Made by a program: the position numbers and the translations under genes
Notes under the pieces: model-generated
The model's database searches: none
What the model saw: only the letters and a program-made list of their open reading frames with translations
Told to the model about the DNA's origin: nothing
In this document: positions 1 through 11,263 of the stretch, in pieces
How positions within the stretch are numbered: the stretch's first letter is position 1
Layout: each line of letters begins with the position of its first letter
From: Elysia marginata
Taxonomy: Eukaryota; Mollusca; Gastropoda; Plakobranchidae
Direction of reading: 5' to 3'
Assembly (NCBI GenBank): GCA_019649035.1
Contig: BMAT01008676.1
Location: 97,098-121,537, forward strand
DNA: 24,440 nt

Positions 1-1549
1 TTGTCTGACCGGCTGGGGCTGATGGCCCATCAATCATTAGAGAAGCGGTCATTCACCTAAAACACAAGTGGTTGTACTGATACGATTTGAAACCTGCACT
101 GTTGTCTGCCCAGTTTTCCGTTAGGCCTAGATCTATCACTTAAGATCTCGGTATAATATCTAAGATATCTAAGTCAGTCCATATTGGCATGATGTGAGAA
201 CTGGTAGGATAATAAGAATTCTCCGGGCTATTTTTTTTTAATTTCCACCAGCCGCTTTGGCATTGCCAGTGCACTCTACTTACTTAGAAAAGACAACTTC
301 TTATTCAATACTAAAACAGTTATTAAGAGGTCAGTTGTACTGGGCTGGGTGAATTATTTAGTGGATTTCGATCACTAAACCTATGTAGCTATATTTGATT
401 ATTAAATAGCTAAATATGCCTCTTAAATACATTCCAGTTATTCGAAACAGTTAAGAAATGTTATAAAATAGTGAGTTTGGCAAACTCCTGACCCTTACCT
501 CGGCAAATTTTGTCCAAAAAACAAAAATAAAACTGCACAAGTTTTAGCAAACAAAAACACAACCCCATACATTTACAAGAAAAAAAAATATTTTTATAGG
601 TTTCTCAAGTTGTCCATTTGTTTTATTTTAACATGTCGTTATATTGATAAAATGATAAATGCGCGTGTAAAAGTTCGGGAAAAAAGAATTTTTAAATACT
701 TTTGAATTTTTAAAACTTTGATGGCCGTTTCATCAAAAACAAATTTGTAAGCAGCTTTAGTAGCTGGGAACGAGGCTTACTCAAAAGACTTTTTTCAGAA
801 TAGCCTGATTTTTTAATGATAGTCCTGTATATTAAAGGTAAAAACTAGTAGAAGCTTTAACATGAATCGTTTATTGTTTATTATTTACTTCTGCTTTTAT
901 TTATAGGGATACTGTTTTTATGCCTATTATTTCTCATTAGGAGCATATGAAATTAATTAAAAATTATATTTCTTGAATTTTCCCTTAATCCTTCAATCGA
1001 TTTCTTCTATATACGTTTTGTCATTTTGTCCTGTATTTTTTATGTGTACCTCACTGCTAGTTTATGATATATCAATATTCTAAAACCAACGTGCAAAAAT
1101 CTAATATGGCGGCGGTGCATTAATCAAATATGCAAATTTTTAACCAAAGCTATCATAAGTGAGTGTACATATCAGATTCTAAAGAAAATGATGATTTGTT
1201 ACTTATTTACAAACAATTTATTTCAGTAGAGTGATCTTATAACTAGCGTTAAGCATGGTGCACGCTAGCCTCCAGTTTTCCTTGATTCCTTTCTTTTGTT
1301 TTCCCTCTCTGATTTTCTCTTAAAATTTTCTCTCTGTGTTATCTTTGCTTTTTTATCCTTTTAGTCTCTATTTGTATTTTTTTGTCTTCCTTACAATAAC
1401 TAATAAGTATAATTAATATCTATCTAATAGTAATATCTGTCTTAGTTAAATGGCCGATAGCACGCATTCGAAAATAAAACTGCAAATATAAAAATTACCT
1501 TTCTATAATTATGATGTATCACTTTGTATGTATATCTGTCTGTTTCTAT
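1..1549. other. AT-rich non-coding stretch, nothing recognised
   Basis: I read both strands for LDLa-type cysteine patterns, long open frames, tRNA-like boxes and tandem repeats and found none that hold up. The sequence is AT-rich with short homopolymer runs. It could be intron or intergenic DNA; the window does not decide which. Confidence 0.5.
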
Positions 1550-1556
1550 TTCTCTG

Positions 1557-1633
<77 letters not shown>
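1550..1633. repeat. TC / TCTG microsatellite
   Basis: A pyrimidine-only run begins with several TCTG-like units and continues as a nearly pure TC dinucleotide array to about 1633. The opposite strand reads as GA/CAGA. No gene is associated with it. Confidence 0.95.
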
Positions 1634-1635
<2 letters not shown>

Positions 1636-4310
1636 TTAAGTTACAGGTTTTTATGGTATGGATTCTTCTTCTGTACAGAAATTTTACCTATGCTATAGCC
1701 TAAATCCTACCTACTTTAAAAGTTTTTTCGTTACACAATGTTTCATGCCATCTCTCGGAATCTCTTTAGAAGTAGTAAGGTTTAGGTTATAAAATATTTA
1801 TATTTTTGTCTATCTCTATTTATCTATCCATCTTGTTTACATGTATCTATCATTCTCTTTCCTTTTCTTTTCCTCTGTCTATATCTCTTTTGTCCATATA
1901 TTTCTCGCGCTCTTTTTTCTCTATAGTATATCTATTTCTACATGCCACTGTCTTTCAATTATCTGACTGTGTCTGCTCTTTTACTGCTCTTCTTTGCTTC
2001 TGCCCACTAACCTTCAGGCGGCGCTGTCTAGCCTATCACCTATCAACTTAACTGATCAAAACAGAGTATAGGAGGTGGCAGCGAGGTGTGAGGGAGGGTC
2101 GGAGGAAGACGGACGAGGTACGGCATAAGCAGGTGATGTGCTGCTTTTCCTCAATATTACTGCAGTAACTTTATCCTCCTGTCTCTCACACTATCTCTCT
2201 ACCCACGGAGAAGAAAAACATACCGTTTAACTCTTCTCCCAAATCTCCTTTTAATGAGTCTGTGCCTGTACTGTATTGGAGTAATCGAGTACCAATGCTA
2301 TGCATTATGGCCTAAGCTAGCCCGATAAAATGTAATTGGTAGATATACCATTGCGAATTTGAATGCTTTCAATCCGAAGCGCAATAAAAAACGGTTTTTA
2401 AAAAATTGGATTAAGTACTGCACCGTAAGTGCAACTAAAGGAACTATGAGTAAAACATACCAAACATTTTCATTTTTTGTCTGTCCTGCCAAACTTACAT
2501 ATTATCTCAATAGACTTTCCCTTTGCTGCGTGCTTAATGAGACTAGCTATTTCTGCTATAAATTTTACAAGAGCATTCCCTCCCCATGCACAGACATAAA
2601 AAGAAACAAGAGATTGCATATTTGCTTGTTAGAACAGAGAGATAAGAATCTTGTCATTTCTTGAAAAAGTTTATTCATCATTTTATCCTAAGCTACACAA
2701 AAATTTAAAGAATACGTGTAAAACAAGAATCTGAATAAACATTTGTGAAATTTCAAATTTTGAGTCATTCTCGATTCTACTGAGTATATCACATTTTGAA
2801 GTAGCTATTAAACTATGCACTCTAAGTCTTATAGATATCAAAGTCTCACAAAAAACTTGATGGTGTTTACTGCTGCAGCAGGCCAAGATGACCTTGCCAC
2901 TTGAAATAACTGAATTCGAGACGCTAAAATTACTCTTTGCCTTGACCTTTTTGTAGCCATCCCCCCCCCCCCCGGCCTCTCTCCCTTCTCTACTCTCCAT
3001 GCATTAGTGTGCATAAGCCCAGAATAGAACGAGAAAAACTCAAACAAAGACCAGACAGTTATACTGCATGAAAAACAGCCCCAGTCGTCTATCTCTCCAT
3101 CATTAAGTTTATTACCAGGATCGGACAGGATCAGTACATAGACCTACACACTCAAGGATATCATTGAGGATTTCTGCTACCTCATGTGGGTACCTGAATC
3201 ATAACAAAGTCATTGTAATAATATATTGAGACTAGAAACTGTCATAACAAAAAGCTATTTTAGTTGATTCATGTGTTTTGCTTTTGAACCTGCATCAATG
3301 GACATTTAGTCGATATGTGGGACTTTGATTGGCAACAACTCGATAGGCTGATCTGTCCCTGTTTCTATAAATTTTTAGCCGCTAGTACACAGTTTTGTAA
3401 CATCAAACCATTTTCTCTCTCTCATACTCCCTTTCTCTTTCTCTATGTGTCTATGGCTCTCTTTTCTTTCCCGCACTCAGTCTCTCCTACTCTGTGGTAA
3501 CATTTGTTTGTTTTTTGATTAAAAAAATGTGGATTTCAAACAATTCTTTTTCCACCCGCTTTAAAAATGGGTAAGGCATAAAGGCAGAGCTTAAAATATA
3601 TTGAATGTTAGTTTTTGAAACCACAACAAGCATTTGTAATGCTATGAAGTATAAGTTAAATTTGCTTTGGTGTATAGTGGCCCGAAAGAAAAAAGGTGTT
3701 GAGCTTTGGGACTGTCTTTGGCAATGGAAAACCGACAAAAATACTCATATAATTGAGATAGTCAGAAAAAGGATCGTTCGACTTCTAAGCAGTTTTGCAA
3801 ATTTATTTTGGTTTACGTGTTTATAATTTTGCGGTATAAAGACGGTATTTGCTAAGGCGCAAGAGGATAAATGCACCGATCAGACAGTGTGTTTGTCGGC
3901 GAAAGCGGCCCATCTACCCTAGGAAGACAGACGAACCTGATGTCTGCTGACGCCTTCGCTTCTAAAACATGGCACGAATAGTAGGTGTTGTTGAAGCTTC
4001 TATTTATTAGCCTGGCTTTACCGTGAGGGGAGGTAAATTTATGAGCTCCCAAAATAACCAACTTTAGACAGCCTTCAGAGGATGGAGGCAGGAAGCGGAA
4101 GAGAGGGACACTGAACAAGAGTAGATAACTCGCGCTGCGCATGTAGTGGTAACTCCTTATCGCGTCAGCAACTGACACCAACAGCGTCCCTTAGTGAGTT
4201 CAGTTATTTACAGTGCAGGCGCCTGTTACTTTATTTGTACATGAATAATCGGCTACTCAGACTGGTAATTGATTCATGGAGAGAAGTATCTGGACCATCT
4301 TTACCACCTT
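1634..4310. other. Non-coding stretch with pyrimidine-rich patches
   Basis: No gene is recognised. The short open frames here (for example near 1806-2051 and 3852-4181 on the minus strand) have low-complexity or unlikely compositions and no domain pattern. Pyrimidine-rich patches occur near 1800-1930 and 3410-3490, and an uninterrupted run of 13 C lies at 2961-2973. Confidence 0.45.
2961..2973. repeat. 13-base C homopolymer
   Basis: Thirteen consecutive C residues stand out in AT-rich surroundings. Such runs are prone to length polymorphism and to read-length error, so the true length may differ. Confidence 0.9.
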
Positions 4311-4350
4311 CCTCTCTCTCTCTCCCACACACACACACAAACAACAACTA
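4311..4350. repeat. Short compound CT / CA microsatellite
   Basis: A CT run of about 14 bases passes directly into a CA run of about 14 bases and then degenerate CAA units. It is short and imperfect. Confidence 0.85.
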
Positions 4351-6405
4351 AAGCCCCTACCCCAACGTTTTTCAAGGTCGCCTATACAGTACTTGCACCT
4401 ATTACTGTAGACCGCTGTAATACAGGCTGACAGCACTAGGACGAATACTTTATGGTTGGTTTTTTTTTTGTTTTTTTCAGCCGACTCCTACATTAAGTTG
4501 AGATAGGATAAGATGAGATGATACTTTTCTTTCCCCAAATTTGATGCAACATAACAAAAAGAAAATTTGTACACGAAAGTGCATAGAGTATTGTTAACTT
4601 AGGTATTTTATAACAGCAATTGCATAAGATACATCAAAACTATAAAAATAGACTTATCAGAAAATCGACTAACATTATATGCATATAATTATATGACAAT
4701 AAATTTGAGGTCTTATTATAAAATAGCTTTGACACATATATAATTATGTATTTTATTACAGTTTGTTTAGGATGTAGAAATATATCTTTATGAAAGTATC
4801 ACATAATTTAAAAAAACACACAACTATTTTTCGAATTGCTACATTAAAGAATGTTTCACAGTTCTACGTCTAAAAGTTTTGCGGTACATTTTGGGTTTTG
4901 TTTTGATGAAAATAAACGTCCCTCTTCTTTCTGGAAATGAGATCCGCTTTTGCAATGTATGAGCTTGATCTTAAGAATTGTAATCTTATTTTTTTGTTTC
5001 AATTTATAACAATTTCGTCAAAAGTCTGTTGACCAATGCTAGCGGTTATTGCTCCTTGCTAGATGACTATAGCAGTTTCAGCTTTATCTTTGAGAAGGGT
5101 ATCCCTCAGGCTCGCCCATGCACATACACAAAAAAAAATAACAGTTTGTAGGACTGATTGGTAAAACCGAGATACATGAATCTTGTCTTTTCTGACAAAA
5201 AGTATAATTTCCTAATAAAATACATTCTTTATTTGGTCTTTGAAATCACAAATAAAATGTGGGGTGTCGGGTCTAATCTATTGTTTACTTGCACACCTAA
5301 ATATTCGTTCTACCTGTTCTACCATCTCGCCCTAAAGTCTTGATGTCCATATATCTTTGTGAAAAAATTACAAACTCCATTTTAATACATTATATTTTAG
5401 TTGCAACTTGTGTCACTTAAACCAATAAAAAACATCGATTTCACTCATATATGCACTGATGAAATCGCTTTAAAATGCTTGTTGGGTTTTGGTAACTTGC
5501 CTTAACCATACTAATAAAAGATATAGATCATTAGAACTCTTATCCTCGGCTTGTTTATGTTAAGGTTGACAGGCTTTTTTAATATATATCCAAGTTCATA
5601 CTAACAATACGTACAAACTAGATTATTTTACCATGCCAAAATAGAGTTTATAGTCAAATGCAATGAAAAATCATCTTTTAGATTGTTTATTTTATTTCCT
5701 TCTATGGCTCTTCATTCATTACAGGTTATATGAAAACTTTGCACAAAGAACTTATCGCAATATCGGTAGCAACATTGATGAAAGGAGTAAGAAATTAATT
5801 TTAGGGTTTTTTATATACCTTTTAAGCTTTCAGTTTAAAAAAAATTAAAAAAAGAATAATATTCCCGAGGTCTGTAATGTATTTCTTATATGACCTTTTA
5901 AAAAAGAGGCTAAAAGCGTAGTAGTCGTAAAGTTTTGTGATACTAAATCTTTGTTTCAAAGCAGTTAATAGATACGTTAAAAAAAGCCTGCTCCCAAAAA
6001 TCGCAAAACAAAAGAAAATATGTTTTAATCAAAAATTGTTATTTTGTTTGAGTTCCACCCCATTCAAAATAATAAAAAAAATGTTTTTTTTTATTCTTTA
6101 TTGGTGTATATTTTCACAAAAAAAAAACAACTAATGATGTGTTTGAATTCGATCCAGGCTAATGAGCCCGTCCATCATATTTTCTTCCCGGCCATGTCAA
6201 AGCGTTTTTTTTATCACTCGAATCTTACCTGGCATATAACACGTCACACTCACCCACACAAACACAACTGTGGCCTTCTTTTCCCTCTCATCTCCACCCA
6301 CATCAATGGCTTCTCTGATAGTAAAATCCACAAGCATCAGCCCTCGCCGCCTGATGCTCAAAATTACTTTTAAGAAGATCTGAATTAAACAACCACTTCT
6401 ACCAG
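4351..6405. other. AT-rich non-coding stretch, nothing recognised
   Basis: The stretch is very AT-rich with many poly-A and poly-T runs. The open frames of 60-109 codons here are lysine-, phenylalanine- and asparagine-rich, as expected from AT-biased random sequence, and show no domain signature. I see no RNA gene or mobile-element ends. Confidence 0.45.
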
Positions 6406-6433
6406 TCCTGTTGTTGTTGTTGATGTCCTTCTC

Positions 6434-6545
6434 CTCCTTCTTCTTCTTCTTCTTCTTCTTCTTCTTCTTCTTCTTCTTCTTCTTCTTCTTCTTCTCCTTC
6501 TCCTTCTTCTTCTTCTTCTTCTTCTTCTTCTTCTTCTTCTTTTTC
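6434..6545. repeat. CTT trinucleotide array
   Basis: A long run of CTT/TTC units is interrupted only by a few CTC units; a short GTT run precedes it at about 6408-6421. It is all pyrimidine on the plus strand, so it could in principle form triplex-type DNA. It lies in unassigned sequence about 6.3 kb upstream of the first recognised exon. Confidence 0.95.
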
Positions 6546-6586
6546 TTTATTGTTTTCTTTTATGTACAATAAAAATACAACTCAGG

Positions 6587-6603
6587 TACTACTACTACTA
6601 CTG

Positions 6604-6664
<61 letters not shown>

Positions 6665-6727
6665 AACTACTACTACTGTTACTACTACTACTACTACTAC
6701 TATTACTACTTCTATTATTACTTTTAC
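6587..6727. repeat. CTA (ACT) trinucleotide array
   Basis: About 45 units of CTA/ACT carry scattered substitutions (CTG, TTA, TCA). It lies only about 40 bp after the CTT array, and the two form a compound trinucleotide locus. The long poly-leucine and poly-valine frames across it are products of the repeat and not genes. Confidence 0.95.
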
Positions 6728-7149
6728 TAAATATTCTTGCAACTGCAGTTTCTTTCACAACTCCTACTGCATAATATTATGTACTAAAGCTTCAACTCCT
6801 TTTTCTAATACTACCAAAATTTTTATTACAACGTTATTGTTTGAGCTTCCTCTTTTTTCTCCTTCACTATCGCCCTCTATCTTCTCGTCTTTTCTACGTT
6901 ACGCCTAGCTCTTTCTTGGCACCCAAACTTGAGGTCAGATCTAGCTCTGGCGCAACCCCTGACGACAAGAAGCCTACAGTTGCACGTTTTACAGGCCACT
7001 ATGTTTTTATCAAGAGCGGAAGTTCAGATTTTTAGTGCTCCCGTGACTGGGCCTCACGGTGCCGGAGGGACCGGCTTTCGCAGCAAAATCCCCACTTTGT
7101 CTTCGATCTACTTTAAATAAGACAAGAGCCGCGCCCTTGGGAATCTAAC
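6728..7149. other. Unassigned stretch with a GC-richer patch
   Basis: From about 6900 to 7135 the base composition is less AT-rich and two frames are open for 60 codons or so. No splice-bounded exon could be built and both frames end in stops. It may be a decayed exon or repeat fragment; I cannot assign it. Confidence 0.3.
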
Positions 7150-7325
7150 ATTGAGAGATACATAGATAGATAAGTAAAGGGGCAGAGAGGCAGGTAGATA
7201 GACAGATGCTTGGATTGATGCATGGATAGGTGAATAGATAGATGGATAGATAGATTGTTAACAAGTAGACAGATAGATAAACGTTAATAATAGGATAGAT
7301 ATACTTAAAGATTGATAGATAGATA
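7150..7325. repeat. Degenerate GATA repeat
   Basis: Repeated GATA/GATAGATA units alternate with GACA-, GATG- and GTAG-type variants across about 175 bp. Open frames across it on the minus strand (Ile-Tyr-Leu-Ser rich) are repeat products. Confidence 0.85.
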
Positions 7326-9915
7326 AATGTTATTATTGCCTTATCCCTGAGCCCTACCATGACGTCAATGTAAGATTTCTTAGACTATAAGTATACATAT
7401 AATTTTTAAATGGTATTTATGTACCAGAAAGAAAGCTGTCATGGCTTTTAATATTTGTTTTATTTATGCCCCTTGAAAAAAATTAAAGGGGCATTATTCC
7501 AAAAACACTTTTGCAAATTCGGCAACGGCATTTTGTTGAAAATCAAAAGAAAAAGAACTAGATAGAGATTGGAGCCGCTTGGTAAGGAAACATAACAAGT
7601 GTAGATAGCAAAAAAGCTGATAAAACGCCTATTTTGGAAAAGCTCATTTTTAAGAAGAGTAAATATATTTAAAAAAACTGTATTTGGTCCAATGAAGCTC
7701 TAGCTCTCTTTGCCTGTTCTATATATCACTATCATTTTACTTTTTATTTGTTAATAATTTTTTTTCGACCGATTTCTCTATTCCTTGGCCCTTTACACAA
7801 GTTTTTCAATGTCCCTTATTTAAGTCTTTATTGTAATCGGTGTTTCTGTCAACTAGTCGTGTCAATTTAATTTAAAGGCTCTTCGTTTAAGCCAGTGTTT
7901 ATTGCAAATTTAATATAAAAATTTCTCCCACCGAATCTTATACAAAATAAAATGAAAATCAATTCAAGACAAAGCAGAAATTTGAAACGGGCGAGAAGTG
8001 CTTGCACCTGTTGGAGTTTGGGGCTCGATTGCTTTCCGTTATTAGGATATGCTAGGGATACAATAGCCGTGATATCTTATGCGATATGTTACGCCTCTAT
8101 AGAGACTGGGAAGGATTTGTATGTAGGGAATACGATTTTTGCAGAAAAGCTTTTGTTATTGATGCTGTGCGTGCTGACTCATGGGCTTGTCTGTTTAAAA
8201 GACGTTTTAAGCCAAGGCTATTGGACAAAAATATAGCTTTAGTCGTTGCCATTCGGATCCAATTATTCATAATATACGGAACAGATGTGTATTAAAGACA
8301 CACTTCTTACTTAGCTTGATAAGTCTGTTTTGTTTCAGTTTCCAGTATCAAATTCTTTATAAAAGTCAGAGGCATGTCTTAATGAACCCTTATATCAAGC
8401 TATGGAAAAGACTAAGCAACATGCAACTTGTGGCTATGTACTTTTAAAATAAGGCATTGAACTGAAATCCCCAGAGAAAACGGTCAGGATGTAGATCTAA
8501 ACTTTGAAAAGAGTATTTAACAACAAATAAATGGACAAGAATGGTCTAGTGTTGAAAAGACGGCTAATGAAAGAGATAGATTGAAAGTTTTTTTTAGTAG
8601 TCGACCTCTTGCCACCGGGATGAGAGAGGCGATGATGAAAATCACGATGGCTACCAGATAGAGGACGCTACTCTCGGTTTAGCTTAGATCTTTTTTTACC
8701 GTAAGAGAATGTGTCTAAACATTTTAGAGTTTTTTTATGTCCGATACTATGGCCGTTCTTGAATCAAGGCCAGTACCTTATGTGTATTTTGCGTTTTCTA
8801 CAAAAACTTTACCTAATAGAAAACTGTTTCGAAGGCTAATCATTCCCAACCACTCATACATTTTCGATGTCGGTTCTCTTTATTTTTTCCAAGTTTTTCG
8901 TTAAAATAAGTTTTTCGTTTCGTTATATATATCGTTTGCCGTTTTTTTTTTAAAAAAGGTTAAAAGAAAATGAACAACAAATGCACTCATAAAAATATTT
9001 AGAATAACGTTACTTATGTCGTAAACTATCTAGATTTTGTAAAAAAAAAAAAAGGTACCTTTAGAACACTTTTCCTACAAAGTACCGTATGATTTTTTAA
9101 CCTCTCCTCATGATTCGATGTATTAATAGTGTGAATAACTCAAAGAAAAAAATGTAAGTTTGAAAAATGGTTGTGAATGACAGACAGAAAGTAGAACTTT
9201 GACATAAAACACACGGGCCAATCAGGCCCAATTCACACACACAGACTAGTTTCACTATAGGTATGATAAAATTATAATCTTACAATAAACCATAATACTT
9301 TGTATTTTTCGTAAAACCAAACTACAAAAACGCAACATAAAAAGACTATACGCTTTTTTGTAACTGTTTATAACAGAAAATAAAATAGATGGCTAGTAGT
9401 TGACTTACCACCGTGTCTTCAAGGCGATCAATGTCTAAATTAGAACAGAAACCTACTGGAAAAGGGGAACAGATTAGGAGATGAATCGGATAGGGCAGTC
9501 ATTCAAGCGGAAAAGCCGTTCTATAGGGCTTTATTAGCCTAGCAGACAGTGCGGAAGGTTCACCCGTGAAAGTTAAACCATGGGTTTGCGGAGGCCGTGG
9601 CTTGGCCAAAGGGGATGACTTGAATTCTGGACTAGATCCAGACAAAAAGTTCAGTTGTCACTTACTGTAGCCTGCATTATTTAGTAGGAAATAAAAGGAA
9701 ACTTAAAACTAAGTTATAGATTAGCAGTCCGCAAGGAAATCATGATTAAATATTGGCGAAGATAAGAAAAAAAATCTGTTTCTGTATGAACGCTTGACCG
9801 CTTCAGATCACTGAGTTTTGTATGCTTGTCTAAGAAAACCTCCAACATGTCCGAACAGTAAGGTTCTATCAAGGCGTGATGTTTTCTGTTGTTTTATTGT
9901 TTTCTTTTCATAATA
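7326..9915. other. Non-coding stretch, one small hairpin
   Basis: No gene is recognised. A 94-codon frame at 7952-8236 has no recognisable domain, and a second frame overlaps it. A GC-richer patch lies at about 9480-9640 without an open frame. The only discrete structure noted is the hairpin at 7466-7494. Confidence 0.4.
7466..7494. repeat. 9-bp stem hairpin with GGGG/CCCC arms
   Basis: ATGCCCCTT at 7466-7474 is the exact reverse complement of AAGGGGCAT at 7486-7494, separated by 11 bases. The right arm leads into a sequence of the type GGGGCATTATTCC. I recall similar motifs in dispersed bivalve and snail repeats, but that is recollection and not evidence here. It may be the end of a small transposable element. 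Confidence 0.4.
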
Positions 9916-10018
9916 AAACTTTCTGCCAGTTTCCAATCAATAAAAGGATGATCTGCCAGTTTCCAATCATTAAAAGGATGATATAATTTTCCAATCATTG
10001 GAAACTGGCAGAAAGTTT
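9916..10018. repeat. Foldback element: 22-bp inverted arms and 30-bp tandem unit
   Basis: Bases 9916-9937 and 9997-10018 are perfect 22-bp inverted repeats (outer end AAACTTTCTGCC). Between and overlapping them is a 30-bp unit present twice in tandem, at 9923-9952 and 9953-9982, differing at one base. A near-palindrome TTCCAATCATTGGAA marks the inner end. The whole can fold into a stem with alternative pairing partners. There is no open frame. It could be a tiny foldback transposon, or a product of template switching during replication. Confidence 0.75.
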
Positions 10019-10622
10019 GATATGATAAAACATGGAGCTAGAACCTAACGCAAAAAAGCGAGGCAGAAAAGCAGAAAAACCACAGGGCATTTCATGGAGC
10101 CTTAGTTTGAAATTTAAACACAAAACGGAGAGAAGCGGGGAGGGGGGGGTGTCCTAGGCGCCCGAATGTCCTATTTGAGTGGCATGAGCATGACTGTACA
10201 AAGATTTTAATGCCAACGCTATCGGTATGCTAAGTGATTAGTTAAGCACCTTGACGATATTTCTCACCGATAAAGTCAACATGAGCGACTGAACTGCGAT
10301 TAAGACTGAGACTGGCCTTTGTTTCAATATGCAGTCTAGATCTAAAGACACACTTTTTTCTTCTTTTAAAACTTAAATGTAGTAAAAACCCACATAGTTC
10401 ACTAAACTCTGTAATTTGGAAGACAACAGATACCGATGATTTACAGATGTCCCAAGTAGATTAAGGTCTGAGTTGAGCTATAAACTCTGACATAGATCTT
10501 CACTGAAATTATAACTCAGCTGAAATTTAAAGTGGTCAAAACCAACACTCTGCCCAAGGGACCTAATTTTGTTAGCTGTTAAAAGAGCCATTGTGAAAAT
10601 CCTTAAAAACACTCAGGTCTGG
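10019..10622. other. Unassigned stretch with a G-rich tract
   Basis: No gene is recognised. A purine/G-rich tract at about 10133-10149 contains four G, an A, then eight G. The rest is AT-rich sequence between the foldback element and the 3' end of the minus-strand reading frame. Confidence 0.4.
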
Positions 10623-10628
10623 TTTATT
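10623..10628 (-). promoter_or_regulatory. Polyadenylation signal AATAAA (minus strand)
   Basis: The minus strand reads AATAAA here, 37 bp beyond the stop codon of the minus-strand reading frame at 10665. The hexamer is common by chance in AT-rich DNA, so the support is its position behind a frame with coding character. No A-tract follows it, which argues against a recent retrocopy. Confidence 0.45.
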
Positions 10629-10664
10629 TATCTTTCACATCCTCAGTTTAGTTTTTCTCTTAGA

Positions 10665-11242
10665 CTAACTTCTGCTCTTTGATGCCCCTGCCGCTTTTAC
10701 TTGACTTTGAATTAGCTCTTTAGCTTTCTTTGAGCTTGGGTTACCTGAGTCCAGTGCAGCTTCTACTTGTAATATTGCTTTTACTTCTGCTGTGAGACTT
10801 TTGGCCTTTCTCTGAGCTACGTCTGCGCCGTTTGCTTGACCCTCTTCCACACAACTCTCATCGAGAACCCAGTTCGATGTTTTTGTTTTTTTTTTCTCCC
10901 CGATTGGTTCTGCCAATTTGAAATTCTCGGCCCGCTTCACTTCGACTATCTGGGATCTCTCAATAATCTGGTCCAGGGCAGACTTAATCTTCGAGATCAG
11001 TTTTGTGCTTGGGAGTTTCTTGAGGTTCGGGTTTTCCCGCAGTATTTGCTTTTTAAACATAATTGAAAACGAGATGTTTCGGGATATACAAGAGAGCTTG
11101 TATCACATCTATCACAATGTGGATGAAGGTCATCAAACTGTGCGGTCCAGAGCGTCGAGTGGTCAAGTGTACTGCTTTCTGTGTCTACAAACAACCTTTT
11201 CATCTTCCCCCTCATTGACTTCGCCTCGACTGACATCTGCAT
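10665..11242 (-). CDS. Unrecognised minus-strand protein frame, split by a -1 frame change
   Basis: The upstream frame (11242 down to about 11051) has an in-frame TAG at 11263-11261, a first ATG at 11242 and a Cys pair, HCDRC, around residue 43-47. The downstream frame (ATG at 11060, stop at 10667-10665, 131 codons) is lysine-, alanine- and glutamate-rich, predicted largely helical, and ends in a basic AGASKSRS tail. Its balanced codon use contrasts with the low-complexity frames around it. The two frames meet at T TTA AAA, where a -1 shift or one missing A joins them into about 190 residues without a stop. I do not firmly recognise the family; it looks nuclear or nucleolar by composition. 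It may be a small gene, a 3' terminal exon with earlier exons upstream, or an old pseudogene. It is antisense to the LDLa gene. Confidence 0.5.
11051..11057 (-). other. Slippery-type heptamer T TTA AAA at the frame junction
   Basis: On the minus strand the seven bases read T TTA AAA in register with the upstream frame, which is the X XXY YYZ pattern of -1 ribosomal frameshift sites. A -1 slip leads directly into AAG CAA ATA of the downstream 131-codon frame. The run continues to five A, so loss of one A (mutation or sequencing error) explains the join just as well. Confidence 0.4.
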
Positions 11243-11263
11243 CAGTCCCTTTCTAAACCCCTA

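Noticed and set aside
3852..4181. A 109-codon minus-strand frame
   Set aside because: The composition is ordinary and non-repetitive, but I recognise no motif and see no splice signals or polyadenylation site in place. Evidence is insufficient.
6550..6774. Poly-leucine and poly-valine frames on both strands
   Set aside because: They are direct products of the CTA repeat and have no splice or start context.
6929..7060. A short peptide resembling a MAM-domain stretch (TGHYVFIKSGSS)
   Set aside because: The frame stops directly afterwards, no acceptor-donor pair gives a phase-1 exon, and the cysteines and aromatic motifs of MAM are absent. The similarity is too short to report as a feature.
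7952..8236. A 94-codon frame with a hydrophobic stretch
   Set aside because: It has no recognisable domain and no supporting start or splice context; an overlapping frame of 69 codons is open too. This is expected by chance.
9923..9982. Two 30-bp direct repeats as a CRISPR-like array
   Set aside because: There are only two copies, directly abutting without spacers, inside a foldback structure in eukaryotic DNA.
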